From a cf. Phormidesmis sp. LEGE 11477 (GTDB lineage: Bacteria; Cyanobacteriota; Cyanobacteriia; Phormidesmidales; Phormidesmidaceae): DNA of 60,933 bases. Shown here piece by piece: positions 1-8,478 of the stretch. Positions within the stretch are counted from its first letter, which is position 1, and each line of letters begins with the position of its first letter. The DNA lies in the NCBI RefSeq assembly GCF_015207105.1, contig NZ_JADEXO010000022.1, forward strand, positions 1 through 60,933, given 5' to 3'. The notes beneath the pieces were generated by a model. The model saw only the letters and a list, made by a program, of their open reading frames with translations, did not search any database and had not been told where the DNA came from. The position numbers and the translations under genes are program-made.

Positions 1-18
1 GGGGAGGGGGAGATGGGT

Positions 19-1410
19 TTATTCAGGATAGTTGACGGTTTCTAGTATGAGGTCGGTCATTTTGTCGGCAGCGCCAGCGGGTCCCCGTAGATTTTGCAGG
101 GCCTGGCGAACCTGGTCTAGTTTTTCGGGGTGTTCTAGATAGTCGAGGGCGACGGCGGCGGCTTGCGCGGGCGTGACGGTGCCGAAGAGTTCGGGGACGA
201 CTTCGGCTTTGGCGGTGATGTTTGGCCAGGAGAAGTATTTATGGGATTTTTGCAGACCTTTTAGCAGTAGGGGACCGATGACGGTGCGGGCGATCACGCG
301 CAGTCCTGGCAGTTGAGAAACCAGTCTGGGCCAGCCCTCGGCTATCTTCATCGCATCTAGCTTTTGGGTGGGCAAGAGCACAATCATCGGGGTGGCTAGC
401 GCAGCTAGCTGGGCGGTGTTGGCACCGACGGTGGTGAAGCACATTTGGCACTGTGAAAATAGGTCTAGCGCTGGGAAACGCTGCCATAGATGGATTTTAG
501 GCCCGTTTTGGAGCTGCCAGTAGGGCAGTCCTTGGGCGGGTTCGTGCAGGGTGATGCTAGGCGCTTTTAGTAGGGTCATGGCGTCATTGAGCGCGGGATC
601 TGCGTAGGCCATTAGATTGGCCAGCGTGAGGGTGGGGGCGACGCCAATGACGTATTGTAGGGACTGCTCGGACTGCTCGGACTGCTCGGACTGTTCAGGC
701 TGTTCGCAGAGGCGCTGTTGATGAAGACTCTGGGCAATGCCTAGCAGCATGGGCACGCCCATCTCTAGCTTGATCGGCTTGGAGCCGGGTAAGAACCCAA
801 TGATGTTGGCAGCGGGATCGCAGCCCAGGATGTCGGTGATTTCGGGGCGATCGGCGATCGCCTGCACGTCTCCCATCAAATCGCCCACGACGGTAAATTT
901 GTGCTGTCTGGCCCTAGGGACTTTATCAAGAATCTTGGCCTGCATAATGCCGAATCTATCGACTAGGCCCGTCCAGCGAGCGTCCCATTCGGCATAGGTA
1001 AGGGTGCGATAGCCTAGCCGTTTGGCGACCATGACCGTATATAGCTGATCGCCGCCTAGGAAAACAACAATACCCTTGGGTCGCCAGTCCCAGCTATCAG
1101 CCGTCTTACCCGTTAATAAAAATCTGAAGAAGTTGGGGGCGCTTTGAACGCGGTCTACTTCGGGATAGTTTGAGAGGATAACGGGCTCTTTACCGGAGGC
1201 GTGGGGGCAAGGAGAGAGGATGACAGAGATGCGGCAGCTAGGCGCTTTTTGACGGAGCGATCGCACCACAGGCTTCACCCAGGTCGCCACTTCACCAGGG
1301 CCATTAGACAAAATGACGACATCGACCAGATCAGATGTCGACTCAGACGTTAGGCTGGTTTGATTTGTCTTGGCCTGATTCGTTTCGGTAGAGCTGAGCG
1401 TTGGGGACAT
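19..1410 (-). CDS. Lipid-A-disaccharide synthase-related glycosyltransferase
   Basis: 463 aa. The N-terminal third has the segment VVILSNGPGEVATWVKPVV, and residues about 110-150 contain FLGGDQLYTVMVAKRLGYR, as in the cyanobacterial family named lipid-A-disaccharide synthase-related (LpxB/MurG-like GT-B fold). The C-terminal half has a GxNTAQLAAL-type donor-site segment. The family probably transfers a sugar from a nucleotide donor, but the acceptor in cyanobacteria is not settled and it should not be read as a proven LpxB. An insert around residues 240-252 is a 9-bp microsatellite encoding repeated Glu-Gln-Ser. The ATG at 1410 gives a full-length protein, and the gene is divergent from larB. 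The family is clear; the substrate is unknown. Confidence 0.85.
   Translation of the reverse strand: MSPTLSSTETNQAKTNQTSLTSESTSDLVDVVILSNGPGEVATWVKPVVRSLRQKAPSCRISVILSPCPHASGKEPVILSNYPEVDRVQSAPNFFRFLLTGKTADSWDWRPKGIVVFLGGDQLYTVMVAKRLGYRTLTYAEWDARWTGLVDRFGIMQAKILDKVPRARQHKFTVVGDLMGDVQAIADRPEITDILGCDPAANIIGFLPGSKPIKLEMGVPMLLGIAQSLHQQRLCEQPEQSEQSEQSEQSLQYVIGVAPTLTLANLMAYADPALNDAMTLLKAPSITLHEPAQGLPYWQLQNGPKIHLWQRFPALDLFSQCQMCFTTVGANTAQLAALATPMIVLLPTQKLDAMKIAEGWPRLVSQLPGLRVIARTVIGPLLLKGLQKSHKYFSWPNITAKAEVVPELFGTVTPAQAAAVALDYLEHPEKLDQVRQALQNLRGPAGAADKMTDLILETVNYPE
661..702 (-). repeat. 9-bp tandem repeat inside the LpxB-related gene
   Basis: The + strand reads about four and a half copies of GGACTGCTC, the last ones degenerate. 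On the coding strand this gives repeated Glu-Gln-Ser in a surface-type insert. Unit length is a multiple of three, so copy-number change would not shift the frame. Confidence 0.85.
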
Positions 1411-1501
1411 GGAGGGCTAGAAAAGCAAAAGTTAAAACCATTTTGCTACGTTAGCCTATTACAGTTGTGTTTCTTGATGCGATCGCCCAGTAAGTTAGCC
1501 G

Positions 1502-2296
1502 ATGAATCAGCCTGTGAGCCCGTCCCAGAACCAGCCCAAAAATCAATCCGAGAATCAAATCATCACTCAGTCTGAACCAAATCGGGCATCTCAAAAGTTA
1601 TATGAGAGCGTAGGCAACTTTGCCAAGATTGACCATGCTAGGACTGGCCGTACTGGCTTTCCTGAGGTGATCTGGGGTAAGGATAAAACCGCCGAGCAGA
1701 TCGCTGAGATTATGCGAGTTATGGAAGGACGACACCCTGTAGTGATGGCCACACGGGTAAGCGCAGAAAAATATCAAACCATTCAAACAGAGCTACCCCA
1801 GACCACCTATTTTGAGACCGCTAGAATCTGCGCGATATTACCCTTAGAGCCTCTACCGACTAGGCCCGGAAGATTGAGCATTCTAACCGCAGGCACAGCC
1901 GATCTACCCGTAGCCGAGGAAGCTGCTGTCACCGCCGAACTGTGTGGCTTTGCTGTTACCCGTCTGTGGGACGTAGGCGTCGCTGGCATCCACCGACTGC
2001 TCAGCAATCAGCATGTGATCAACGAATCTGACGTGCTGATTGTGGCAGCCGGGATGGAAGGCGCTTTGCCAAGCGTTGTCGCTGGACTAGCCGACTGTCC
2101 AGTAATTGCTGTACCGACTAGCATCGGCTATGGGGCAAGCTTTCAAGGACTGGCTCCTTTGCTGACCATGCTAAATTCTTGTGCAACAGGAATCGGGGTT
2201 GTCAATATTGATAACGGCTTCGGCGCAGCTATCTTAGCCGGGCAGATCCTGCGGACGGCAGCGAAAATATCTAACGCAATGTCTAGCACAAAGTGA
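1502..2296 (+). CDS. larB: Nickel pincer cofactor biosynthesis protein LarB
   Basis: 264 aa. LarB carboxylates and hydrolyses nicotinic acid adenine dinucleotide, the first step towards the nickel-pincer nucleotide cofactor of lactate racemase-type enzymes. The sequence matches the AIR-carboxylase (PurE)-like LarB family: PEVIWGKDKT in the N-terminal half, then LTAGTADLPVAEEA, VGVAGIHRLL, AAGMEGALPSVVAGL and PTSIGYGASFQGLAPLL, ending with the conserved GIGVVNIDNGFGAA. Residues 1-30 are a Gln/Asn/Ser-rich tail specific to this strain. larC, larE and larA are not in the window, so the cofactor pathway must be completed elsewhere. Confidence 0.92.
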   Translation: MNQPVSPSQNQPKNQSENQIITQSEPNRASQKLYESVGNFAKIDHARTGRTGFPEVIWGKDKTAEQIAEIMRVMEGRHPVVMATRVSAEKYQTIQTELPQTTYFETARICAILPLEPLPTRPGRLSILTAGTADLPVAEEAAVTAELCGFAVTRLWDVGVAGIHRLLSNQHVINESDVLIVAAGMEGALPSVVAGLADCPVIAVPTSIGYGASFQGLAPLLTMLNSCATGIGVVNIDNGFGAAILAGQILRTAAKISNAMSSTK

Positions 2297-2320
2297 ACTG
2301 AAACATCGCGTCAAACGCTG

Positions 2321-2887
2321 TTAAGTACCCACGCGACGGAAAGTGTCGGGATAGTCAATAACCAAACCGTTTTCATCAAATTCAAGTTCTGCACTAAAAT
2401 CGCGAAAAATGCCTTCGTAGCGATATCGCTTATCAGCTTTTAGACAAGTGTATCGTTGCTCAACAGATCGCGGTAAAAACGCACCATCAATTTGACTTGG
2501 CAGCGGTATGTAGGCTGCACGAATATGCCTACTCTCATTTTCCGCTAGACCTAGCCGTTTAATCGGCAGCATATTTGTAGCAGGTGTGACACCAATATCT
2601 ACATCAAAACAGCCTTCTAATGACACTATTGGAGTGTTGTTAACAGTATCTGTCCAATGTCCATTTCCATCAGATTCGACATGCAGAGTTGATCCTCCTA
2701 CGTAGGAAAAATCAACCTTTCGTGTTCTGAATTCACTGTCAGCTTGCACGCGGTAATATGCACCATATCGACTCTCCCGAGTGCCTACCACAACCCCTTC
2801 CAATAACAACATGTTCGGTTCTTGAATGAGCGTACAGAATTCGAGTCCCTGCATTTCCCAATCACACCAACGCACAGTCGTTTTCAT
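2321..2887 (-). CDS. Putative glycolipid-binding domain protein (DUF1089-like)
   Basis: 188 aa. The start VRWCDWEMQGLEFCTL and the later segment RYTCLKADKRYRYEGIFRDF followed by an acidic stretch and DYP near the C-terminus resemble the Glycolipid_bind/DUF1089 family, a beta-barrel family named from structural resemblance to lipoprotein-sorting folds. No signal peptide or membrane segment is visible, so it is probably cytoplasmic. It converges on larB, leaving only 24 bp between the stop codons. The biological role is unknown, and the family call comes from motif memory rather than a search. Confidence 0.65.
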   Translation of the reverse strand: MKTTVRWCDWEMQGLEFCTLIQEPNMLLLEGVVVGTRESRYGAYYRVQADSEFRTRKVDFSYVGGSTLHVESDGNGHWTDTVNNTPIVSLEGCFDVDIGVTPATNMLPIKRLGLAENESRHIRAAYIPLPSQIDGAFLPRSVEQRYTCLKADKRYRYEGIFRDFSAELEFDENGLVIDYPDTFRRVGT

Positions 2888-2983
2888 AGCTAACCTTTCA
2901 CGTTCGAGTTCGAATGACTTTAGCTGATTATGGAAACGTCAGCCATGGACTAGACGGAGCTGAAGACCAGCCGAGTGATGAGA

Positions 2984-3279
2984 TCAGCTAGCCATAGACT
3001 CAATTGCATAAACCGCCTGTAGTTTGTAGGCGCTATCTGGTACGATCTCGACCACATCATCAGCCCATTCGCCGTCTCCACACAGACAAACTGTAGATCG
3101 GCTCCTTCTTTCGAATCCGCCATCTTAATCGATATTTCCTTCCACGGATTCCAAACAATCGTCGTCTTACTACCCGTCGCCGAAATCCGAACGCGGCGAC
3201 CCAATGCGCTATCTTCAATCACCAGCTCAGGTTTGACATCTGTGTAGATGCGGTCAGTTTCTGATGAGAATGCGATCAT
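2984..3279 (-). pseudogene. Partial frameshifted copy of the hexose-6-phosphate mutarotase gene
   Basis: This stretch encodes about 100 residues matching the C-terminal third of the complete mutarotase at 3967-4878 (shared SSETDRIYTDVKPEL and IVWNPWKEIS). After Val-Glu-Thr-Ala-Asn the frame slips: the homologous continuation (ADDVVEIVPDSAYKLQAVYA) is in another frame and ends at TGA 2984-2986. It has no 5' end and no catalytic N-terminal part, so it is a decayed duplicate. The intact gene lies 0.7 kb upstream on the same strand, with the toxin-antitoxin remnant between them. Confidence 0.85.
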
Positions 3280-3299
3280 ACGCCAGCATCAACGCAGCG

Positions 3300-3653
3300 T
3301 CAGTCAGTTCCGTCTGCCTTTGAGTGTGCTTTCGCTGCATCTTGTATCTTTTCTTGCAGAAGCGCAACAGTATGGAGATCTAAATCCTTCTCTGGTGAAG
3401 CCATTTCTCGTTCAGCCAATGCTGCTGAGACCTCAGAAGAAGACGCTTTCCCCAGGTCTTGCACCAAAGTATTGAACGATAGTTTCTGTTGCTGAATGTC
3501 TTCCTTAGAAACTGCACTAACCGAATAGGCAAGCGTTACCTGTCGCGTCAGAGCATAGACAATATATTGGTTTAAGGAGACACCCTCGCCATCTGCCAAG
3601 TTTGCTAGTTGCTGATGTAGCGTTTCCGGTAACCGAAGAGTGAATCGACTCAT
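3300..3653 (-). CDS. Ribbon-helix-helix type antitoxin-like protein
   Basis: 117 aa. The first 45 residues (SRFTLRLPETLHQQLANLAD then GVSLNQYIVYAL) form a typical Arc/HicB/CopG-like ribbon-helix-helix DNA-binding domain. The rest is charged and probably helical, as expected of a toxin-binding tail. Its start codon overlaps the end of the PIN-domain gene by 4 bp, indicating translational coupling in a toxin-antitoxin operon. It would repress its own operon, and the inverted repeat at 3849-3881 is a good operator candidate. Confidence 0.75.
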   Translation of the reverse strand: MSRFTLRLPETLHQQLANLADGEGVSLNQYIVYALTRQVTLAYSVSAVSKEDIQQQKLSFNTLVQDLGKASSSEVSAALAEREMASPEKDLDLHTVALLQEKIQDAAKAHSKADGTD

Positions 3654-3850
3654 GCTTCATCTTCATTGCCGGCAAGCTTACGAGATAGAACATCAACGTA
3701 CTCATAAGCAAGTGCGGTAGAAACATAAACGGTCAATAGACCAGCTAACCATGCCTCTATCGCTAACCCAGCAGCGCCGCCCCGCTTGGTCAAGCCCTCG
3801 AATACGACGTTTGTATCAATCACAACTCGAAAAGATAAATCAGCAGTCAT
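3650..3850 (-). CDS. Truncated PIN-domain toxin (VapC-like)
   Basis: 66 aa. FRVVIDTNVVFEGL near the N-terminus contains the first conserved Asp of PIN-domain ribonucleases, and YEYVDVLSRKL fits the second conserved acidic region. PIN toxins are usually about 130-150 aa. This one ends halfway, before the C-terminal acidic residues needed to complete the metal site, so it is probably inactive. It comes first in the pair, overlaps the antitoxin gene by 4 bp, and its start codon lies inside an inverted repeat that could be the operator. Confidence 0.65.
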   Translation of the reverse strand: MTADLSFRVVIDTNVVFEGLTKRGGAAGLAIEAWLAGLLTVYVSTALAYEYVDVLSRKLAGNEDEA

Positions 3851-3881
3851 GACACTACTATAGCACCGTATTTAGTGTCAT
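3849..3881. promoter_or_regulatory. Inverted repeat at the toxin-antitoxin start, candidate operator
   Basis: ATGACACTA (3849-3857) and TAGTGTCAT (3873-3881) form a perfect 9-bp inverted repeat with a 15-bp spacer. It overlaps the start codon of the PIN gene and the expected promoter position. Such sites are typical of ribbon-helix-helix autorepression; binding here is inferred. Confidence 0.5.
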
Positions 3882-3966
3882 ACTTCCGTCGGTTCAACAC
3901 GGTTGGTCCCTGTAAAGCAGCTATTCACTACATCTCTCCCCCTTCTCTATTTGAGCGGATAGCTCC

Positions 3967-4878
3967 CTAACCATCTATAGCCTCAATCGCGTAAATCGCC
4001 TGCAACCGATACGTACTATTCGGTTTAACCTCAACCACGTCATCAGCCGCATTCGCCGTCTCCACACAGACAAACCGCGAATAGTCTTGCTCTTCTAAAT
4101 CCCCCATCTTGGCCGATATTTCTTTCCACGGATTCCAGACGATGGCGGTCTTGCTGCCAGTTGCGGAAATGCGAATGCGACGGTTTAGGGCGCTGTCTTC
4201 GACGGTGAGTTCGGGTTTAACGTCGGTGTAGATGCGGTCGGTTTCTGATGAGAACGTAATTGCGCCGGACTGCTTTTTCTCTTTGCCGTCGTCTACTTTA
4301 TCTAGGTAAGTTGTCTCCTCTAGGCCCAGCACCTTGACCTGATTAATATCACCCACCGTGAAGTAGCTGTGAAAGGCTTGAGTAATCTGGAAGGCGCGAT
4401 CGCCCGTATTGCTGGTGATCAAAGCAACTGTTAACGTTTGACCAACCAAGATCTCCATTACTAGCTCGAAACTGTGAGGCCAAATTTTTTGAGTCTCTTC
4501 ATCTGCGCTGACGCCGAGCCGGACTTTGGTTTCTCCGGTCGCGGTGGTCTCAGTGCTAAGCAAAGTCCACATTCGGTTGCGAACAAAACCGTGGCTAGCG
4601 CGGCCCTGCCCTGCTGGATCGGGGCCAAACCAGGGCCAACAGATAGGAATGCCGCCTTTGGTCGCTTTGCCTGTTTGATAATAAGCATTCTCGCTGACAA
4701 ACATTAGATCTGCGTCTGCGCTGGTGGGCCGAAAAGATAGCACCTGCGCTGCATAGACAGAAATATTTGCCTTTGCCTGTTCATTGTCGATGGTGATAAC
4801 CGGAAACCCGCCTTTGCCCTCGATAATGCTGAGCTGGTCAGCGATCGCGAATTCTTGGTTCAGTTGCTCGATGTTCAT
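3967..4878 (-). CDS. D-hexose-6-phosphate mutarotase (YeaD-like aldose-1-epimerase family)
   Basis: 303 aa, normal length. It interconverts alpha and beta anomers of hexose-6-phosphates, probably glucose-6-phosphate, in the cytoplasm. The sequence shows the family core GGIPICWPWFGP, then RASHGFVRNRMW with the conserved His, QAFHSYFTVGDI with the second His, and the C-terminal IVWNPWKEIS region that includes the conserved Glu. The C-terminus VCVETANAADDVVEVKP agrees with family members. It is divergently oriented from the 2Fe-2S gene across 115 bp. A partial frameshifted copy of its 3' end lies at 2984-3279. Confidence 0.9.
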   Translation of the reverse strand: MNIEQLNQEFAIADQLSIIEGKGGFPVITIDNEQAKANISVYAAQVLSFRPTSADADLMFVSENAYYQTGKATKGGIPICWPWFGPDPAGQGRASHGFVRNRMWTLLSTETTATGETKVRLGVSADEETQKIWPHSFELVMEILVGQTLTVALITSNTGDRAFQITQAFHSYFTVGDINQVKVLGLEETTYLDKVDDGKEKKQSGAITFSSETDRIYTDVKPELTVEDSALNRRIRISATGSKTAIVWNPWKEISAKMGDLEEQDYSRFVCVETANAADDVVEVKPNSTYRLQAIYAIEAIDG

Positions 4879-4993
4879 AACGTCTGCTTTATAGAGTCTC
4901 GCCTTATTAATTTACGCCTGATTGGGCCTAGTCGTCTGTCTTCTAAAATTCTGGCTAAAACTCTAGGACTGGCTGTCATTCGCTAGAATTTAG

Positions 4994-5431
4994 GTGTTCT
5001 TTGAAGCTGTCTTCTCTCAGCCTATATCCGTGCCTAGAAGGGTTTTAGTTTGCCAGAATACAACTTGCAAACAGCAGGGCTCAGACGAAGTACTGGCGGC
5101 TTTTAAGCAGTGCCTGTCTGCTGAGAGCGCTGGCGATGTTGAGCTTGAAGCTTCGGGCTGCTTGGGACAGTGCGGCAATGGGCCGATGGTTTTGGTCACG
5201 CCTGACAAGACCTGGTACAGCAAGATGTGTGCCAAAGAGGTGTCTGTGATTGTAAAACAGCATTTGCTAGGCGATCGCCCGGTAACCTACATGCTGTATT
5301 CACAGGTGCATGGAAAAGGGAATGGAGCGCCGCGAAATTCGATTTGGATTTGGGCGATCGCGTTTGCTTTGTTTATGGCGTTTTGCATTGGCATAGCGGT
5401 GGTGATAGGTGGGCGATCGCACTATGCTTAG
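4994..5431 (+). CDS. (2Fe-2S) thioredoxin-like ferredoxin with C-terminal membrane helix
   Basis: 145 aa if the GTG at 4994 is used; a start nearer VPRRVLVCQ is possible. RVLVCQNTTCKQQG supplies the first two cysteines and ASGCLGQCGNGPMV the second two, the pattern of thioredoxin-like 2Fe-2S ferredoxins. Cyanobacteria encode several such small proteins of unclear electron partner. Residues about 115-140 form a single hydrophobic helix (WIWAIAFALFMAFCIGIAVV), which would anchor the cluster domain to a membrane and is unusual for this family. The stop codon overlaps the probable dinB start (ATGCTTAG), suggesting co-translation. Confidence 0.8.
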   Translation: MFFEAVFSQPISVPRRVLVCQNTTCKQQGSDEVLAAFKQCLSAESAGDVELEASGCLGQCGNGPMVLVTPDKTWYSKMCAKEVSVIVKQHLLGDRPVTYMLYSQVHGKGNGAPRNSIWIWAIAFALFMAFCIGIAVVIGGRSHYA

Positions 5432-6599
5432 CCCTGAGGTGCCTAGCTCCGAGCCGCTTAGCCCCGAGTTGCCTAGCTCCGATACTATGCCTAGCGCCAA
5501 GCCGAGTCTCAAGTCACAATCGCCTGTCGTCAGCCAAGTTCGCAAGATCATCCACATAGATATGGATGCTTTCTACGCTTCGGTAGAACAGCGAGATTAT
5601 CCTGAGCTGCGCGGTAAACCGGTGGCGGTTGGCGGCCTGCCTTCACAGCGCGGAGCCGTCTGTGCGGCTAGCTACGAGGCGAGAAAGTACGGCATTCATT
5701 CGGCGATGCCTTCTCGTAGTGCGATCGCCCGGTGTCAGCATCTAATCTTTGTCAAGCCTAGATTTGAAAGATATCGAGCAGTTTCGCAAGAGATTCGAGC
5801 AATCTTTTTTGACTATACCGATCTAGTTGAGCCGCTGTCGTTAGATGAAGCGTATCTAGATGTGACGGTGGATAAAAAAGAAATCGGTTCGGCAGTGGCG
5901 ATCGCCCAACAAATCCGCGATCGCATCCGCACAAACCTACAGCTCACTGCCTCTGCCGGGGTTTCGATCAACAAGTTCCTGGCCAAAATCGCCTCTGATC
6001 TGAACAAGCCCGACGGACTCTCCTTTATCGGCCCAGACGATGCTGAAACGTTTATTGAAAAGCTATCTATAGAAGACTTTTATGGGGTTGGCCCGGCTAC
6101 TGCAACCAAGATGAAAGCTTTGGGCATTCACACAGGCGCAGATCTCAAGCGATGGACACAGGCCGAACTCACTCAAGCCTTTGGCAAAGTTGGCAGCTAC
6201 TACTACCGGGTTGCTAGAGCCGAAGACAATCGCCCGGTAAATCCCAACCGTATTCGCAAATCGATTGGAGCCGAGCGCAGTTTCTTCAAAGATTTGGTTC
6301 AGATAGAAGAGATGAAAGCGGCGCTGGTGAATATTGCAACAGAAGTGCATCAGCGATTGCAAAAGAACAAACGTCATGGCTACACTCTAACGCTCAAGAT
6401 CAAGTACGATAACTACAATACAATCACTCGCAGCCGCACGTTAGCAACGCCGATCAAAGAGAATGAACAGATTTTTCAGCTGGCGGTGGGTTTGTTGAGT
6501 GTGAATGTAGAGCCAGGTCGCCCGATCAGACTATTGGGCATCACAGTATCTAACCTGATAGATCCCCAACCCTACAGTCAGCTTAGCCTGTTCAGCTAA
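5424..6599 (+). CDS. dinB: DNA polymerase IV (Y-family translesion polymerase)
   Basis: About 391 aa from the ATG at 5424; a GTG at 5409 would add five residues. The polymerase begins at residue about 40 with KIIHIDMDAFYASVEQRD (first catalytic Asp and steric gate region). DEAYLDVT follows, with the second acidic pair preceded by SLDEAY. Next come SAGVSINKFLAKIASDLNKP, a helix-hairpin-helix thumb (FYGVGPATATKMKALGI) and the little-finger domain. It copies damaged templates with low fidelity. The C-terminus ends in QLSLFS, a good beta-clamp-binding peptide. Residues 2-21 are a duplicated Ser/Pro/Glu-rich decamer. The ATG overlaps the stop of the ferredoxin-like gene. Confidence 0.93.
   Translation: MLSPEVPSSEPLSPELPSSDTMPSAKPSLKSQSPVVSQVRKIIHIDMDAFYASVEQRDYPELRGKPVAVGGLPSQRGAVCAASYEARKYGIHSAMPSRSAIARCQHLIFVKPRFERYRAVSQEIRAIFFDYTDLVEPLSLDEAYLDVTVDKKEIGSAVAIAQQIRDRIRTNLQLTASAGVSINKFLAKIASDLNKPDGLSFIGPDDAETFIEKLSIEDFYGVGPATATKMKALGIHTGADLKRWTQAELTQAFGKVGSYYYRVARAEDNRPVNPNRIRKSIGAERSFFKDLVQIEEMKAALVNIATEVHQRLQKNKRHGYTLTLKIKYDNYNTITRSRTLATPIKENEQIFQLAVGLLSVNVEPGRPIRLLGITVSNLIDPQPYSQLSLFS
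5425..5484 (+). repeat. Two 30-bp direct repeats at the dinB 5' end
   Basis: Two 30-bp units beginning CTTAGCCC and ending GCCTAGCTCCGA encode the repeated decamer LSPEVPSSEP / LSPELPSSDT ahead of the polymerase domain. The units differ at only a few positions, which indicates recent duplication. Confidence 0.75.
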
Positions 6600-6666
6600 C
6601 ACTTGATATCTAAGAGTTCTAAAGAGTGACTGCAAGAGTGACTGCTAGATACTTCGCTTTACAGAC

Positions 6667-8289
6667 CTATAAAAGATCGAGAATCCTTTGGGCTTCTTCC
6701 GTGCGGCCTTGGGCAATTAGCAGCGTTGCTAATTCGCGGTAGGTGCTGGCGATCGCATTGGTATAAGACGTTTGCAAGTCTGGGCTAAGTCCGGTGATGC
6801 TGGCCCGAATTTCTTCATAGACTTCAACCGCATCGCTGTAGGCATTCGTGGCCCGCTCTACCTGATTTTGAGCACTCCATAAGCTGCCTAATTCACTCAG
6901 CCAGCGAGCTTCGATCCGGCGATTATCAATGTCTTGGGCAACGGCTAAACCCTGCTGTAAGAAATCGGCTGCTTGCTCGTACTGTCCTAAATTTCGATGA
7001 GCAATCCCCAGGTTTCCTAGCGAATTTGCCTCACCCTCACGCGTGCCCATCTCCCGGTTAACGGCCAGACTCTGCTGCAAAAAGCGAATCGAGCGCTCGA
7101 ACTGGCCTAAACTGCCGTAGCTGGTGGCTAGATTCATCAGCGCTTGCGCTTCGCCCCGCTGATTGCCGATCTCCCGGCTAACAGCCAGCGCTTGCTGGGT
7201 GAAGTCAATTGCTTGCTCGTATTCCTCCAAGTCAGCATGGGCGATGCCAAGCCCCAAAAGCGAATTAACTGCGCCTAGTGGGTTGTCAAGCTCTTGATGA
7301 ATCGCCAGCGCCTGCTGTTGAAAATCGATTGCCTGCTCGTATTGGCCTAAGACTGTATAAACGACGCCTATATTGCCGAGTGAGTTGGCCTCGCCAGTGC
7401 GATCACCCAGTTCTTGCTTGATTTCTAGAGAGGCTTGGTGAAAATCAACTGCCTGCTCGTACCGGCCTAGACTGTCGTGGGCTAGCCCTAGATTCTGGAG
7501 GATGGAGGCTTCGCCCGTGCGATCGCCCAACTCTCGAACAATGGCCAGTGCCTGCTGATGAAAGTCAATCGCTCGCCGATACTGACCGAGGGCCTGGTGT
7601 GCGATCGCGATATTGCCCAATAAGTTGGCTTCATCCTGCGGTTCGGCTAGGTCTTGGCTGATAGCCAATGCCTGTTGGTGAAAATCAATCGCTTTCTCGT
7701 ACTGGCTCAAAACGTAGTGAAGCGTACCTAAGCTGCCTAAAATACTGGCACTAGCACTCTGATTATCTAAGTCTTGATTGACAGCTAGCGCCTGCTGATA
7801 AAAGTCAATTGCCTGTTCGTACTGCCTCAAGTTGGCATGGGCAGTAGCTAGATCTCGTAGTGAGTTCGCTTCGCCCTGGCGATCGTCAATTTCTCGGGTC
7901 AGGGCCAAGGCTTGCCGACTGACTTCGATCGTCTGTTCGTACTGGCCTAAACGCAGATGACTAACGCTCAAAAACTGTAGGGAGCCGGCTTCATCTAGCG
8001 GGTTGCCAGCCTGCCTGAAGAGAACTGATGCTGCCTGGAATATATTGACTGCATCTCGATACTGGGCACTAAAAAAGGCATCGGTTCCCAGATTGAATAG
8101 TCGAATAGCCTCGGCTTCTTGCTCTGCTGGGGTAGCGGACGGTTCACTAGTCGTCTGGGCTACAGTCGTTTGGGCTACCTGGTGGGCTACTGACGGCGAA
8201 GGTGCGGATGTAGCGGATATATGGGCTATTGCAGGCTGACTCCACAAAAGTGCCATGAATGAGACTAGCCAGTATCGGTTGAGCTTCAT
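6667..8289 (-). CDS. Secreted or periplasmic TPR protein, probably a CHAT-less CHAT-TPR relative
   Basis: 540 aa. An N-terminal signal peptide is visible (MKLNRYWLVSFMALLWSQ followed by PAIAHIS). From about residue 58 there are eleven tetratricopeptide units of 40 residues with the core QYEQAIDFYQQALAV, plus conserved LGNLGIAHxxLG helices, a spacing typical of kinesin-light-chain-like TPRs. The C-terminus (SPDLQTSYTNAIASTYRELA then AQRILDLL) matches the linker that precedes the CHAT caspase-like domain in cyanobacterial TPR-CHAT proteins. The stop comes exactly there, and only 67 bp separate it from the convergent dinB, so the CHAT domain is missing. Function would be protein-protein interaction. 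Confidence 0.85.
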   Translation of the reverse strand: MKLNRYWLVSFMALLWSQPAIAHISATSAPSPSVAHQVAQTTVAQTTSEPSATPAEQEAEAIRLFNLGTDAFFSAQYRDAVNIFQAASVLFRQAGNPLDEAGSLQFLSVSHLRLGQYEQTIEVSRQALALTREIDDRQGEANSLRDLATAHANLRQYEQAIDFYQQALAVNQDLDNQSASASILGSLGTLHYVLSQYEKAIDFHQQALAISQDLAEPQDEANLLGNIAIAHQALGQYRRAIDFHQQALAIVRELGDRTGEASILQNLGLAHDSLGRYEQAVDFHQASLEIKQELGDRTGEANSLGNIGVVYTVLGQYEQAIDFQQQALAIHQELDNPLGAVNSLLGLGIAHADLEEYEQAIDFTQQALAVSREIGNQRGEAQALMNLATSYGSLGQFERSIRFLQQSLAVNREMGTREGEANSLGNLGIAHRNLGQYEQAADFLQQGLAVAQDIDNRRIEARWLSELGSLWSAQNQVERATNAYSDAVEVYEEIRASITGLSPDLQTSYTNAIASTYRELATLLIAQGRTEEAQRILDLL

Positions 8290-8478
8290 ATGATGGGGCT
8301 ATTCGAGCGATCGCACGTACGTCAAAGAACATCAGCTACCAAAGTAGCTTATTCCAAAGTAGCTCATCCCAAAGAGAAGAGGTATGTAGAACAAGAAAGC
8401 CTACACACTTTCTTTATCCTACGAACTTTCTGTTCTCTTACAACAGTTTTCTATAGCAGTTCTCTCCTAGCAGTTTTT

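Noticed and set aside
1360-1575. 71-codon plus-strand open frame before larB
   Set aside because: It overlaps both the glycosyltransferase start and larB in another frame and has no coding character.
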